Shown: in pieces, positions 15,710 to 24,067 of the stretch
How the letters are laid out: the number at the start of each line of letters is the position of its first letter
How positions within the stretch are numbered: the first letter of the stretch is position 1
Virus record (IMG/VR): IMGVR_UViG_3300022932_000005
Span: 1-46,906 of that record
Origin: a virus
Reading direction: 5' to 3' (one strand)
DNA length: 46,906 nucleotides
The notes under the pieces: generated by a model
Databases searched by the model: none
The model's input: the letters and a program-made list of their open reading frames with translations, nothing else
What the model was told of the DNA's origin: nothing
Program-made: the position numbers and the translations under genes

Positions 15710-16018
15710 ATGAGTATCGAAGGCTTAAATAAAACCCTTAAAGTGACGGCGCTAGAGATAGCTATAGAAGTTATGGCTATTCATCTTAAAGGGCCGACCG
15801 AGCTCGGAGCGCATGAAATACTTAAAGATATGCTCGAGGAATTGCAGAACCCGCCGCCTAACGAGCGTATCGTAACGGTCGGGCCGCAGGGCGTACAGTT
15901 CGGCAAAGCATGGATTAGCCACGAGAAAATAACCGGTCGTACTGCTGCGGAGTTAGGGGGCGAGACCGGCGGCATAATCGCTAAAAATTATACGGACTGG
16001 CTGCAGGGGACGGTATGA
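15710..16018 (+). CDS. Hypothetical early protein
   Basis: A 102-aa protein with an amphipathic helical N-terminus (residues 5-50) and a short beta-prone end. First gene of the rightward replication operon, with AGAGG upstream. It overlaps the next gene by four bases. No recognised family. Confidence 0.75.
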   Translation: MSIEGLNKTLKVTALEIAIEVMAIHLKGPTELGAHEILKDMLEELQNPPPNERIVTVGPQGVQFGKAWISHEKITGRTAAELGGETGGIIAKNYTDWLQGTV

Positions 16019-16233
16019 AACTTACCCCCGCGCAATACAAAATTCTCCTCCTCGTAGCGTCCGGCCATCTCTACCGCGAGGACGGCGCGTACCTGGTTAA
16101 CGGGAACCGGCCGATACCTGCCGCCGACGTTAAGGTACTCGAGGACCGGGGGCTAGTTATAGATACGACTATTGTAAAGGGCGCCCAGTCCTGCCGAGTC
16201 GTATTAACCGAGAAAGGGCGTAAGCTGCTATGA
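16015..16233 (+). CDS. Small winged-helix-like protein
   Basis: A 72-aa protein. The pattern M-K-L-T-P-A-Q-Y-K-I-L-L-L-V-A, a short hairpin, then L-E-D-R-G-L-V and a closing V-V-L-T-E-K-G-R-K-L-L resembles a minimal winged helix such as those that end L-T-x-x-G. ATGA overlaps tie it to both neighbours. It may bind DNA. Fold assignment by pattern only. Confidence 0.6.
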   Translation: MKLTPAQYKILLLVASGHLYREDGAYLVNGNRPIPAADVKVLEDRGLVIDTTIVKGAQSCRVVLTEKGRKLL

Positions 16234-16937
16234 CTATCCGCCACGTAGTAGGGCTCTCAGGCGGGAAAGACTCTACCGCTTTAGCGTTGCGCCTGGCGGA
16301 GCTTAATCCGGACGTAGACTACGAGTATATCTGCAATGAGACCGGCGACGAGCTGCCCGAGATGGTCGAGCACTGGCGCAAACTTGAGGAGCTTCTAGGT
16401 AAGCCATTAATCCGGGTCCGGTATAAGCTGGACCTTTACGGTACTATCGAAGAGATAGGCATGGTACCTAACGTTTTTCAGCGCTGGTGCACTCGTATTT
16501 TAAAAATAGAGCCGACGCTCGATTACTTTGATTCGCTGCCGGCAGACTCGATACTGTACGTCGGCCTGCGGGCGGACGAGGAGGAACGCGTCGGGCTGTA
16601 CGGCGATGACGTTACATGCAGCTTTCCAATGCGTGACTGGGGCTGGACAGAGGCCGACGTATGGGCGTACCTGCAGGAGCGAGGCGTAACTATTCCGGAG
16701 CGTACCGACTGCGCCCTTTGCCCTTACCAGCGTCTAGGAGAATGGCGAGCCCTGTACTTTAACTACCCCCTCCGTTACGCCCAAGGTATCGCTATAGAGG
16801 AAAAATACGGCCATACGTTCAGGTCGGACGGTCGCGATACGTGGCCAGCAGCGCTTAAAGACCTCGCCGTCGAGTTCGATAACGGCCGTAAACTACGTAA
16901 TTTTAAGAACCCTAAACGTTGTCAGGTGTGCAAATGA
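16230..16937 (+). CDS. PAPS reductase-like PP-loop ATPase
   Basis: A 235-aa protein. The PP-loop S-G-G-K-D-S is at residues 10-15 and binds ATP in this superfamily. R-W-C-T-R-I-L-K near residue 89, D-C-A-L-C-P-Y near 158 and C-Q-V-C at the very end supply cysteines that could hold a metal or an Fe-S cluster. Members adenylylate a substrate for sulfur transfer, reduction or base modification. In phages the substrate is usually unknown. It is placed with a helicase, an Nmad5-like protein and a DNA methyltransferase, so a nucleic acid modification role deserves thought. Confidence 0.85.
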   Translation: MTIRHVVGLSGGKDSTALALRLAELNPDVDYEYICNETGDELPEMVEHWRKLEELLGKPLIRVRYKLDLYGTIEEIGMVPNVFQRWCTRILKIEPTLDYFDSLPADSILYVGLRADEEERVGLYGDDVTCSFPMRDWGWTEADVWAYLQERGVTIPERTDCALCPYQRLGEWRALYFNYPLRYAQGIAIEEKYGHTFRSDGRDTWPAALKDLAVEFDNGRKLRNFKNPKRCQVCK

Positions 16938-18685
16938 CCCCGCTCCGCCCCTTCCAGTCTGCCGTCCGAACGGCTATCTATCAAGCGTGGGAGAACCCGA
17001 CGGTACGTAACGTTATGCCCGTGCTACCGACCGGCGGCGGTAAGACGGTCCTATTCGGGAATATCCTCGCTGAGATTAAACGCCCTGCCGCCGCTATCGC
17101 CCATAGGCAGGAGTTAACCAGCCAGATATCCCTCGCACTGGCGCGTAATAATATCCGCCATAGAGTTATCGGCCCGAAAGCGCTCGTTAAGGATATCGTC
17201 TCTATCCATATGGACGCGGTTGGCCGCGACTATACGAATCAGCAAGCCCAGATAGCCGTCTGCGGTATCGACACGCTGCTAAACCATGACCCGAAAGACC
17301 CCTGGTTTAGTCAGGTCGCGCTCGTAGTCCAGGACGAGGGCCACCACGTACTCGCTGAGAATAAATGGGGGCGGGCCATGAGCATGTTCCCGAATGCTTA
17401 CGGCCTATTCCCTACAGCGACGCCCATACGCGCCGACGGTCGAGGGCTTGGCCGCCACGCTGATGGGCTGACCGACGCGTTCGTCCTCGGGCCGTCCATG
17501 CGCGAATTGATAGATATGGGCTATCTAACCGATTACCGGATATTCGCCCCACCCTGCGACGTGGATATGAGCCACGTAAATATATCCGACGCGACCGGGG
17601 ACTTTAACCAGGCCCAGCTCCGTAACGTGATGCATGAGAGTAAAACTATCGTCGGTGACGTGGTCAAGCATTACCTTAAAATCGCTCGCGGCAAGCTCGG
17701 GATTACGTTCGCGGTAGACGTGGAGGAGGCAACTAAAATCGCCGTCGAGTTTCGCAGGAACGGTATCCCCGCCGAGGTCGTTAGCGCTAAGACGCCGAGC
17801 CTTGCGCGCTCTCAGATACTCAAGCGGTACCGGAACCGGGAGATACTGCAGCTCGTTAACGTGGACCTGTTCGGCGAGGGCTTCGACCTGCCGGCGGTCG
17901 AGGTCGTCAGCATGGCCCGGCCGACTATGAGCTTCTCGCTATTCTGCCAGCAATTCGGGCGAGCGCTCCGTCTCATGATACCCGACGTACTGGCCGGCGC
18001 CTGGGATACGTTTACCGACGCCCAGCGCGTACAATTCATTCGCGAGTCTGCGAAGCCCTCGGCTATCATCATCGACCACGTATCTAACGTCCTGGTCCAC
18101 GGTTTGCCGGATGCTGCCCGCGACTGGTCGCTGGACCGCCGGGACCGTAAGAGCCGCGCGAAGCCGACCGACGTTATCCCGACGCGCCGCTGCTTAAACC
18201 CCGTATGTATCCGGGTATACGAGCGGACATTCCAATGCTGCCCATTTTGTGGACTACGCGCCGAGCCTCCGGGCCGCTCAAGCCCCGACCAGGTAGACGG
18301 CGATTTACTCGAGCTGGACCCGGCAGCGCTGAAACTGCTCCGCGGCCAGATAAGCAAGATAGATGGCCCAGGGCATATACCGGAGCACCTAAAGGGAACG
18401 CCAGCCGAGACGAATATCGCCCGTAACCATGCAGCGCGGCAGACCGCCCAGAACGCGCTACGCGACACTATGCAGCTATGGGCGGGCTATCATCATTTCA
18501 TCAAAGGCCGCCAGGACAGCGAGATTCATAAGCGGTTCTACTTCATGTTCGGCGTCGATACGGCCACGGCTCAGACGCTCAACGCTGAGGATGCTACTGA
18601 GCTGGATAATAGAATTAAAAATAAGTTGCTAGCTGACCGCATAGTCAGGTATTCTACTGAGACTTTATACGACATGGAGACTTAA
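16934..18685 (+). CDS. Superfamily 2 DNA helicase with zinc ribbon
   Basis: A 583-aa helicase. Motif I is L-P-T-G-G-G-K-T (31-38), motif II D-E-G-H (134-137), motif III P-T-A-T-P (160-164) and motif VI Q-Q-F-G-R-A-L-R (339-346). A zinc ribbon (Cys420, Cys425, Cys435 or Cys436, Cys439) and a helical C-terminus follow. I start at the ATG overlapping the previous stop (ATGA at 16934). A start 15 bases earlier is possible. It resembles phage UvsW/DEAD-type helicases that act on forks or recombination intermediates. Confidence 0.9.
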   Translation: MTPLRPFQSAVRTAIYQAWENPTVRNVMPVLPTGGGKTVLFGNILAEIKRPAAAIAHRQELTSQISLALARNNIRHRVIGPKALVKDIVSIHMDAVGRDYTNQQAQIAVCGIDTLLNHDPKDPWFSQVALVVQDEGHHVLAENKWGRAMSMFPNAYGLFPTATPIRADGRGLGRHADGLTDAFVLGPSMRELIDMGYLTDYRIFAPPCDVDMSHVNISDATGDFNQAQLRNVMHESKTIVGDVVKHYLKIARGKLGITFAVDVEEATKIAVEFRRNGIPAEVVSAKTPSLARSQILKRYRNREILQLVNVDLFGEGFDLPAVEVVSMARPTMSFSLFCQQFGRALRLMIPDVLAGAWDTFTDAQRVQFIRESAKPSAIIIDHVSNVLVHGLPDAARDWSLDRRDRKSRAKPTDVIPTRRCLNPVCIRVYERTFQCCPFCGLRAEPPGRSSPDQVDGDLLELDPAALKLLRGQISKIDGPGHIPEHLKGTPAETNIARNHAARQTAQNALRDTMQLWAGYHHFIKGRQDSEIHKRFYFMFGVDTATAQTLNAEDATELDNRIKNKLLADRIVRYSTETLYDMET

Positions 18686-18687
18686 AA

Positions 18688-19182
18688 ATGAAACTTTCTA
18701 ACTATATCCGCGACTCTTTTGTACGTGCTGTTATGCAGGATGTGCCTACTGTTGACCACTCCGAGGAAGCCCGCAAGTTAATCCAGGCCGACGCGTTTGC
18801 CCAGCTACCTAAGCCTATCGCAGATATCGTCAAAAAAGGCGAATTAACCGATTACTTAAACTCCCATTACTACTATGTAGATGACTGCCGCTGCCTCGGT
18901 ACGGTATCCGTTTATAACCTGCGCGGCTTTGAGGTCGGCGACGATACCCGCGCTAAAGTAGAGGCGCTGCACGCTGCGCATGAAGCAGACAAGGAAACCC
19001 GCAACGCGCTCGAGTCTAAGCTCAAAGCGGCTATCTATTCCGTTACGACACTGAAAGCTGCGCAGGACTTGCTGCCCGACTTGGTTAAATACCTCCCGAC
19101 GGAAACCGCTGACACCGTCGGCGTACCTGCTGTCGCTAATTTGGTGGCCGATTTAAAGGCGTCGGGCTGGGCAGGTAAGTGA
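18688..19182 (+). CDS. Nmad5-like protein (putative nucleotide modification-associated)
   Basis: A 164-aa protein. The start, M-K-L-S-N-Y-I-R-D-S-F-V-R-A-V-M, then D-V-P, the central A-I-Y-S-V-T-T-L-K-A-A, L-P-x-L-V-K-Y-L-P and the ending V-A-N-L-V-A-D-L-K-A-S-G-W fit my memory of the Nmad5 family. That family was named for its association with nucleotide-modifying systems, but its chemistry is not established. Located between the helicase and the VRR-NUC gene, three bases after the helicase stop. Confidence 0.7.
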   Translation: MKLSNYIRDSFVRAVMQDVPTVDHSEEARKLIQADAFAQLPKPIADIVKKGELTDYLNSHYYYVDDCRCLGTVSVYNLRGFEVGDDTRAKVEALHAAHEADKETRNALESKLKAAIYSVTTLKAAQDLLPDLVKYLPTETADTVGVPAVANLVADLKASGWAGK

Positions 19183-19652
19183 TTCTCTACGAATGGGCGA
19201 CGCGCTGGGGTATCCCCTTCGCTGCGATACGCGACCTCGAGCAACTGTACGGCGTCGTAGAGCGTGACCGCTTACCCGTGGCCGGACTGTCCGAGGCGGC
19301 GGTCCAGGCGAACCTGTTCCTCGAGGGCTCGCGTAAAGACTACCGGCTGTTCCGGAATAACGTCGGGGTACTTAAAGACGATACGGGACGGCCGGTACGC
19401 TACGGGCTGGGGAACGAATCACCGCAGGTTAACAAGGTCATCAAGTCGGGCGATATTATCGGTATCCGTAAGGTCCTGATACTCCCCCAGCATGTAGGCT
19501 TTACTATCGGCCAGTTCGTCAGCATCGAGGCGAAAGAGAGCGCATGGAGCTACTCGCACACTGAGCGGGAGCAAGCGCAATTAAACTGGATACAGCTTAT
19601 TACAGCGAATGGCGGCCACGCTATGTTCGCTAATCGAGAGGGGTTAATTTAG
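19179..19652 (+). CDS. VRR-NUC domain nuclease
   Basis: A 157-aa nuclease with GTG start in a GTGA overlap. VRR-NUC motifs: S-G-D-I-I-G (Asp92), V-S-I-E-A-K (Glu117, Lys119) and a following Q-A-Q-L-N-W-I. Stand-alone phage VRR-NUC enzymes are PD-(D/E)XK nucleases linked to branched DNA processing. Next to a helicase and methyltransferase it may act in replication or recombination, perhaps as a Holliday junction resolvase. Confidence 0.87.
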   Translation: MILYEWATRWGIPFAAIRDLEQLYGVVERDRLPVAGLSEAAVQANLFLEGSRKDYRLFRNNVGVLKDDTGRPVRYGLGNESPQVNKVIKSGDIIGIRKVLILPQHVGFTIGQFVSIEAKESAWSYSHTEREQAQLNWIQLITANGGHAMFANREGLI

Positions 19653-20707
19653 TGACGGTAGTTAATTTGGATTGTATTTTCGGCATGAAGCTAACGCCGG
19701 ATAACTCGGTAGATGCAATTGTCACCGACCCGCCGTACGAGCTGGGCTTTATGGGCAAGTCCTGGGACTCTACCGGTATCGCCTATAACGTCGAGATGTG
19801 GCGTCATGCGCTCCGCGTACTTAAACCCGGCGGCCATCTCTTAGCGTTCTCCGGGTCTCGCACCTATCATCGCATGGTATGCGCCATCGAGGACGCAGGC
19901 TTTGAGATACGCGATCAGATTATGTGGGTGTATGGAAGTGGGTTTCCGAAATCGTTGGATGTTAGCAAGGCTATTGACAAGGCGGCGGGGGCGGTGCGCG
20001 AACAAACTGGCGTGAGCTACAGGCCAGAAGGCCGTGCATTTGCTGAAGGCGGCAGTGGATTTGCAAAGGGTGAAACAATATTGAAAGACAAGCCAGCAAC
20101 GGAAGATGCGGCGAAATGGCAAGGCTGGGGAACCGCGCTAAAACCCGCCCACGAACCGATAGTAGTCGCGCGTAAGCCTCTAGTCGGTACGGTCGCGGCT
20201 AACGTATTGGAGTACGGTACAGGGGCGTTAAATATTGATGCGTCCCGTATAGGACACGAAAAAATAGAAAGCGGGCGCGCGGGCAGAGGGCCAAACGGGG
20301 GCGGGTGGGGAATGTCTGGTGAGGAGACGCAACGATGGCAGACCGGCAGATGGCCTGCTAACGTAATACACGACGGCAGCGTCGAGGTACTGGCCGCGTT
20401 CCCGGATGCTATCGAACTAGAAAAATCGGCGGCCCGGTTCTTTTACTGCGCTAAGGCCTCAAAAGACGACCGAGGCGAAGGCAATATTCATCCTACTGTT
20501 AAACCCTCCGACCTCATGCGTTACCTGGTGCGGCTTGTTACGCCTCCAGGCGGGACCGTGCTCGACCCGTTTACCGGCTCCGGGTCTACCGGCGTAGCAG
20601 CGGTCTCCCAAGGCTTTAAGTTTATCGGCTTCGAGAGCGATATCGAGCACGGGTACGCTGAGATAGCGCAACGGCGTATCGACGCGGCGCGCTTAAATAC
20701 TTATTGA
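19652..20707 (+). CDS. Adenine-type (N6/N4) DNA methyltransferase, beta-type motif order
   Basis: A 351-aa methyltransferase with GTG start overlapping the previous stop by one base. Catalytic motif IV D-P-P-Y is at 26-29, with G-F-M-G-K-S-W-D after it. The AdoMet-binding motif I, D-P-F-T-G-S-G-S-T-G, comes late (from 305), which is the beta order. The D-P-P-Y form suggests N6-adenine. Target unknown. Bases about 19911-20140 use codons unlike the rest (GGG, AGG, GAA and GTG frequent) and contain one of only two GATC sites in the genome, suggesting a recombined patch. The last codons overlap an operator. Confidence 0.9.
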   Translation: MTVVNLDCIFGMKLTPDNSVDAIVTDPPYELGFMGKSWDSTGIAYNVEMWRHALRVLKPGGHLLAFSGSRTYHRMVCAIEDAGFEIRDQIMWVYGSGFPKSLDVSKAIDKAAGAVREQTGVSYRPEGRAFAEGGSGFAKGETILKDKPATEDAAKWQGWGTALKPAHEPIVVARKPLVGTVAANVLEYGTGALNIDASRIGHEKIESGRAGRGPNGGGWGMSGEETQRWQTGRWPANVIHDGSVEVLAAFPDAIELEKSAARFFYCAKASKDDRGEGNIHPTVKPSDLMRYLVRLVTPPGGTVLDPFTGSGSTGVAAVSQGFKFIGFESDIEHGYAEIAQRRIDAARLNTY

Positions 20708-20732
20708 CTTGTCAGTCAGGACAGCCTAATAA
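20704..20732 (+). promoter_or_regulatory. Promoter with operator in front of the mini TetR gene
   Basis: TTGACT (20704-20709) and TAATAA (20727-20732) are 17 bases apart. Operator TGACTTGTCAGTCA (20705-20718) overlaps the -35 box. The position suggests autoregulation of the regulator gene at 20762 and control of the primase-helicase after it. Confidence 0.7.
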
Positions 20733-20761
20733 TACAGGCACTATTAACCAGGGCTTTAAAC

Positions 20762-21073
20762 ATGAATACTAAATACAATCGGCAGACCAAAGACGTACGT
20801 AAAGAGGATATTATTTTATCCGCTATGAAAATCGCGGAAAAAGTAGGCCTCGCGGGGGTACGTCTCGCCGCAGTCGCCGCGGCCTGCGGGGTCTCCCGTG
20901 GGCTCGTTATGTACCACTTTAGCACCATGACCCAGCTTAACCGCGACATTATCCGCCACGCTATTAAAGCCGAGGTATTGCCGATAGTCGCCCAGGCGCT
21001 CGCCATGAAAGACCCCCAGGCCCAGAAGGCCCCCGAGGATTTAAAGACCCGCGCCCTTGCTACGCTGAGTTAA
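20762..21073 (+). CDS. Truncated TetR-family DNA-binding regulator
   Basis: A 103-aa protein. Residues about 14-63 form a TetR-type helix-turn-helix: I-L-S-A-M-K-I-A-E-K-V-G, then V-R-L-A-A-V-A-A-A-C-G-V-S-R-G-L-V-M-Y-H-F, and L-N-R-D-I-I. Full-length TetR proteins are about 190-210 aa with a large C-terminal dimerisation and ligand domain. Here only about 40 residues follow the DNA-binding part. TetR proteins bind palindromes much like the TGACTGNNCAGTCA sites found at the early promoters. I infer that this is their repressor, without an inducer pocket. Confidence 0.85.
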   Translation: MNTKYNRQTKDVRKEDIILSAMKIAEKVGLAGVRLAAVAAACGVSRGLVMYHFSTMTQLNRDIIRHAIKAEVLPIVAQALAMKDPQAQKAPEDLKTRALATLS

Positions 21074-21077
21074 GCGT

Positions 21078-23450
21078 ATGCAACAATTACCCCCCGCACT
21101 GGCGCCGCTTGCAGCGTACGCCCAGTTTATCGTCTATAAGCTCGCTCCAAAGAAAGACGAGCCCGGTAAGATGACGAAGCTCCCTATCGACGTACGCACC
21201 GGTAGGATGCCATTAAAAGATAGCGGCGCCTCCTCGATATGGACAGACGCAGAGACGGCCCTCGCCGCCGCCCAGGTATTCGGCCCGAGCTATGGCGTCG
21301 GCTTTAGCTTCGCCGAGAGTGACCCGTTCTACTTCCTGGATATAGATAACTGCCTGCTCCCTAATAATACGTGGAGCCCGCTCGCCCAGCATCTTATGGC
21401 GACCCTGCCCGGCGCCGCTATCGAGATATCGCAGTCGGGTCGAGGCCTCCATATCATCGGGACCGGAACGCCCCCGGAACATGGCTGCAAGAACGAACAT
21501 TTAGGTTTAGAGTTCTATCACACTGAACGCTTCGTAGCCCTTACCGGATACAGCGCCCAGGGCGACGTCCGTACCGACCATAGCCACGTATTACCGTGGC
21601 TGGTAAGCACCTATTTTAATGGCTCCGATGGTATGGGTAGCTCGAGCAAGTTACAAGCCTGGGAGGCCCACCTTAATGGACCGGTACCAGAATGGAATGG
21701 GCCAAAAGATAACGCCGAGCTGGTTAAGCGAGCTATCGGCTCGAAGTCAGCGGTCGCAACGTTCGGCGGTAAAGCGTCGTTCGCGGACCTCTGGTACGCC
21801 CAGGAGGAGGCCCTGGCGGCCACGTATCCGGATGGCAATACGTACGACGCCTCGAGCGCCGACGCTGCCCTGGCTCAGCATCTGGCATTCTGGACAGGTA
21901 GGGACGCCCAGCGTATCCATGACATTATGCAAGGCTCGAGTCTCCGCCGGGATAAATGGGAGGAGCGGGCCGATTACTACCTGCCGGTTACTATCGGCGC
22001 CGCATGCGCCAGGCAAAGGGAAGTACTGCAGGATAAAGCGCCCCAGGCTCTCACGATTGAATACGATACGCCTGACGGTACGCTCGAGACGGCCGCTACC
22101 CTGGTGAACGGGGCGACTTACCTAAGTATCGAGAATCAGCTCGACCTCTTCAAAGGATGTACCTATGTTACCGACGCGCATAAGATACTTATACCTGGCG
22201 GCGATATGCTTAACGCAGAGCGATTTAGGGTTAGGTACGGCGGCTTTACCTTTCCGATGGACAACGGCAACGAGCGACACGTCCGCAACGCCTGGGAGTG
22301 CTTTACCGAATCCCAAGCCTTCCGCGGTCCTCGAGCGGACTCGACCTGCTTCCGCCCCGCGCTGCCCCCTGGCGCTGTCGTACGCGAAGCCGGGCGACTC
22401 CTGGTTAATGCCTGGTGGCCCATTGATACGCCCAGGGCTCAGGGCGACGCTACGCCGTTCCTGCTCCACTTAACGAAAGTACTCCCAGATACCCGCGACC
22501 AGACGATACTCCTCTCGTACATGGCCGCCTGCGTACAGCATAAGGGCGTCAAATTCCAATGGGCGCCGCTCCTGCAAGGCGTAGAGGGTAACGGTAAGAC
22601 GCTGTTTACCCGCTGCGTGGCCGAGGCTATCGGCGCCAGGTATACGCACTTCCCGCCAGCGCATGAGATTAACGAGAAGTTCAACTCCTGGCTGTTCAAT
22701 ATGCTCTTTATCGGCGTCGAGGATATCTACGTCCCCGAGCATAAAATGGACATATTCGAGATACTGAAAGGCATGATAACCGGCGACCGGCTGGCGAAGC
22801 GCGCCATGCAGACCGACCAGGTCATGCACGACGTATGCTGCAATTTTCTATTCAATTCGAATCATAAGGCAGCGATACGTAAGACCCGAAACGACCGGCG
22901 TATCGCCCCGTTCTATACCGCCCAGCAGTCCGCCGAGGACCTACGCCGCGACGGTATGGTAGACGACTACTTCCCGGAGCTGTACGCCTGGCTACGTGGC
23001 GGCGGGTATGCCATCGTGACCGAACTCCTCTATACCTACCAGATACCCCCGGAGTTCAATCCGGCCGGTAGTTGCAACCGCGCACCGAACACGTCAGCCA
23101 CGGAATTAGCTATCGAGAACGGTCTAGGCCGCGTCGAGCAGGAAGTACTCGAAGCCATCGACCGCGAGGATATGGGCTTTAGGGGCGGCTGGATATCGTC
23201 GATATTCTTCGAGCGCCTGCTGGACCGTATCGGTAGCTCTCGGTTCGTACCGCCTAACAAGCGCCGGGAGCTCCTGCAGAATATCGGCTACGACTGGGTC
23301 GCCGGGCTACCGAACGGGAAAGTAAACAATATCCTCATGCCAGACGCCGGGAAGCCGAAACTCTACGTAAAGAAAGACTCCCCGCTTAACAACATCCATA
23401 GCCCTGCGGAGATTGCGCGCGCCTACTCTGACGCCCAGCAGGAGACGTGA
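21078..23450 (+). CDS. Primase-helicase (archaeo-eukaryotic-type primase plus SF3/D5-like helicase)
   Basis: A 790-aa replication protein. The N-terminal domain has F-L-D-I-D-N-C (Asp88, Asp90) and S-Q-S-G-R-G-L-H-I (about 118-126), typical of primase-polymerase folds. A linker domain follows. The helicase has Walker A G-V-E-G-N-G-K-T (about 500-507) and, some 40 residues later, L-F-I-G-V-E-D-I as the likely Walker B, then L-F-N-S-N-H-K-A. It would unwind and prime the origin for the family A polymerase. Starts four bases after the regulator stop. Confidence 0.88.
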   Translation: MQQLPPALAPLAAYAQFIVYKLAPKKDEPGKMTKLPIDVRTGRMPLKDSGASSIWTDAETALAAAQVFGPSYGVGFSFAESDPFYFLDIDNCLLPNNTWSPLAQHLMATLPGAAIEISQSGRGLHIIGTGTPPEHGCKNEHLGLEFYHTERFVALTGYSAQGDVRTDHSHVLPWLVSTYFNGSDGMGSSSKLQAWEAHLNGPVPEWNGPKDNAELVKRAIGSKSAVATFGGKASFADLWYAQEEALAATYPDGNTYDASSADAALAQHLAFWTGRDAQRIHDIMQGSSLRRDKWEERADYYLPVTIGAACARQREVLQDKAPQALTIEYDTPDGTLETAATLVNGATYLSIENQLDLFKGCTYVTDAHKILIPGGDMLNAERFRVRYGGFTFPMDNGNERHVRNAWECFTESQAFRGPRADSTCFRPALPPGAVVREAGRLLVNAWWPIDTPRAQGDATPFLLHLTKVLPDTRDQTILLSYMAACVQHKGVKFQWAPLLQGVEGNGKTLFTRCVAEAIGARYTHFPPAHEINEKFNSWLFNMLFIGVEDIYVPEHKMDIFEILKGMITGDRLAKRAMQTDQVMHDVCCNFLFNSNHKAAIRKTRNDRRIAPFYTAQQSAEDLRRDGMVDDYFPELYAWLRGGGYAIVTELLYTYQIPPEFNPAGSCNRAPNTSATELAIENGLGRVEQEVLEAIDREDMGFRGGWISSIFFERLLDRIGSSRFVPPNKRRELLQNIGYDWVAGLPNGKVNNILMPDAGKPKLYVKKDSPLNNIHSPAEIARAYSDAQQET

Positions 23451-23452
23451 AA

Positions 23453-23488
23453 AAGCCCGCATACTCCGTAAGGGTTGATAGCGGGCTT
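23453..23488. terminator. Hairpin after the primase-helicase gene
   Basis: AAGCCCGC (23453-23460) pairs with GCGGGCTT (23481-23488), loop 20 bases, directly after the stop codon. The run of A before it gives a U-run only on the - strand. Rightward termination may be partial. Confidence 0.5.
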
Positions 23489-23599
23489 AGTACGGGTCAG
23501 TAATCCCGCTGCGTAGGGTTTCTATCCTCTCGGAAAGCCACTACCTGAACCGCCAGTATATCCCAACTAAAATATATTTGTAAATAGTTAAAATAGTTC

Positions 23600-23627
23600 T
23601 TGACTGCTCGGTCAGGAAGAGTATTAT
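23600..23627 (+). promoter_or_regulatory. Rightward early promoter with operator for the small-gene array
   Basis: TTGACT (23600-23605) and TATTAT (23622-23627) are 16 bases apart. Operator TGACTGCTCGGTCA (23601-23614) overlaps the -35 box. Bases 23590-23623 are the exact reverse complement of 8331-8364. The best-looking promoter in the genome. It serves the genes from 23667 to 26931. Confidence 0.8.
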
Positions 23628-23666
23628 TTGCATATCGACAACGTATTTTAATTAGGAGATACGACA

Positions 23667-23855
23667 ATGTTTTACGCATACATAAAAGGCCTTGGATTTA
23701 TTCGCTACCTCAGCACTGACGGCGGCGTTACGCACTTAGTATTTTTTACTCTTGACCCAGAAGAGGCGACTAAATGGCCGACAGAGAAGAGCCTCGTCGA
23801 AGAGATAAACGGCGATATAACCGACGTTCAAGTACTACGCATAGAATTTATTTAA
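23667..23855 (+). CDS. Hypothetical small early protein
   Basis: A 62-aa protein, beta-prone with a helical centre (E-E-A-T-K-W near 33-38). AGGAG lies upstream of the ATG. First gene of the array behind the strong operator-promoter, so probably among the earliest and most abundant phage proteins and a fair candidate for host takeover. No family recognised. Confidence 0.78.
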   Translation: MFYAYIKGLGFIRYLSTDGGVTHLVFFTLDPEEATKWPTEKSLVEEINGDITDVQVLRIEFI

Positions 23856-24067
23856 TGGCCGCTAACCTAATCCCCCTCGCGCGTAACTTACGCCAGATGC
23901 TTAAAGGCGACTTCCTGGTCGCGCAGACGACTCTACACCGGTCGGCGCTAGAGCGTGGCGAGGAGCTGGGCTACGTACTGCGGGTCTACTACCGCTCGAC
24001 GGGCGTAACGACGTATTCGATAACTGATGACGGACTGGAATTACTGAGGAGGCTTAATTATGTCTAA
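23855..24067 (+). CDS. Small winged-helix-like protein
   Basis: A 70-aa protein, start chosen at the TAATG overlap. The upstream in-frame ATG at 23774 lies deep inside the previous gene. Helical N-terminus, then Y-V-L-R-V-Y-Y-R-S-T-G and Y-S-I-T-D-D-G-L-E-L-L-R-R-L, like the wing and closing helix of a winged-helix domain. Possibly DNA binding. Confidence 0.68.
   Translation: MAANLIPLARNLRQMLKGDFLVAQTTLHRSALERGEELGYVLRVYYRSTGVTTYSITDDGLELLRRLNYV

Noticed and set aside
17812-18468. A 218-aa - strand frame opposite the helicase
   Set aside because: Antisense to a helicase with all motifs. Composition (Ser/Arg/Pro-rich) is that of a shadow frame.
23497-23679. A 60-aa - strand frame between the primase gene and the small-gene array
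   Set aside because: It runs backward through the operator, promoter and ribosome site at 23600-23660. No coupling or familiar sequence.
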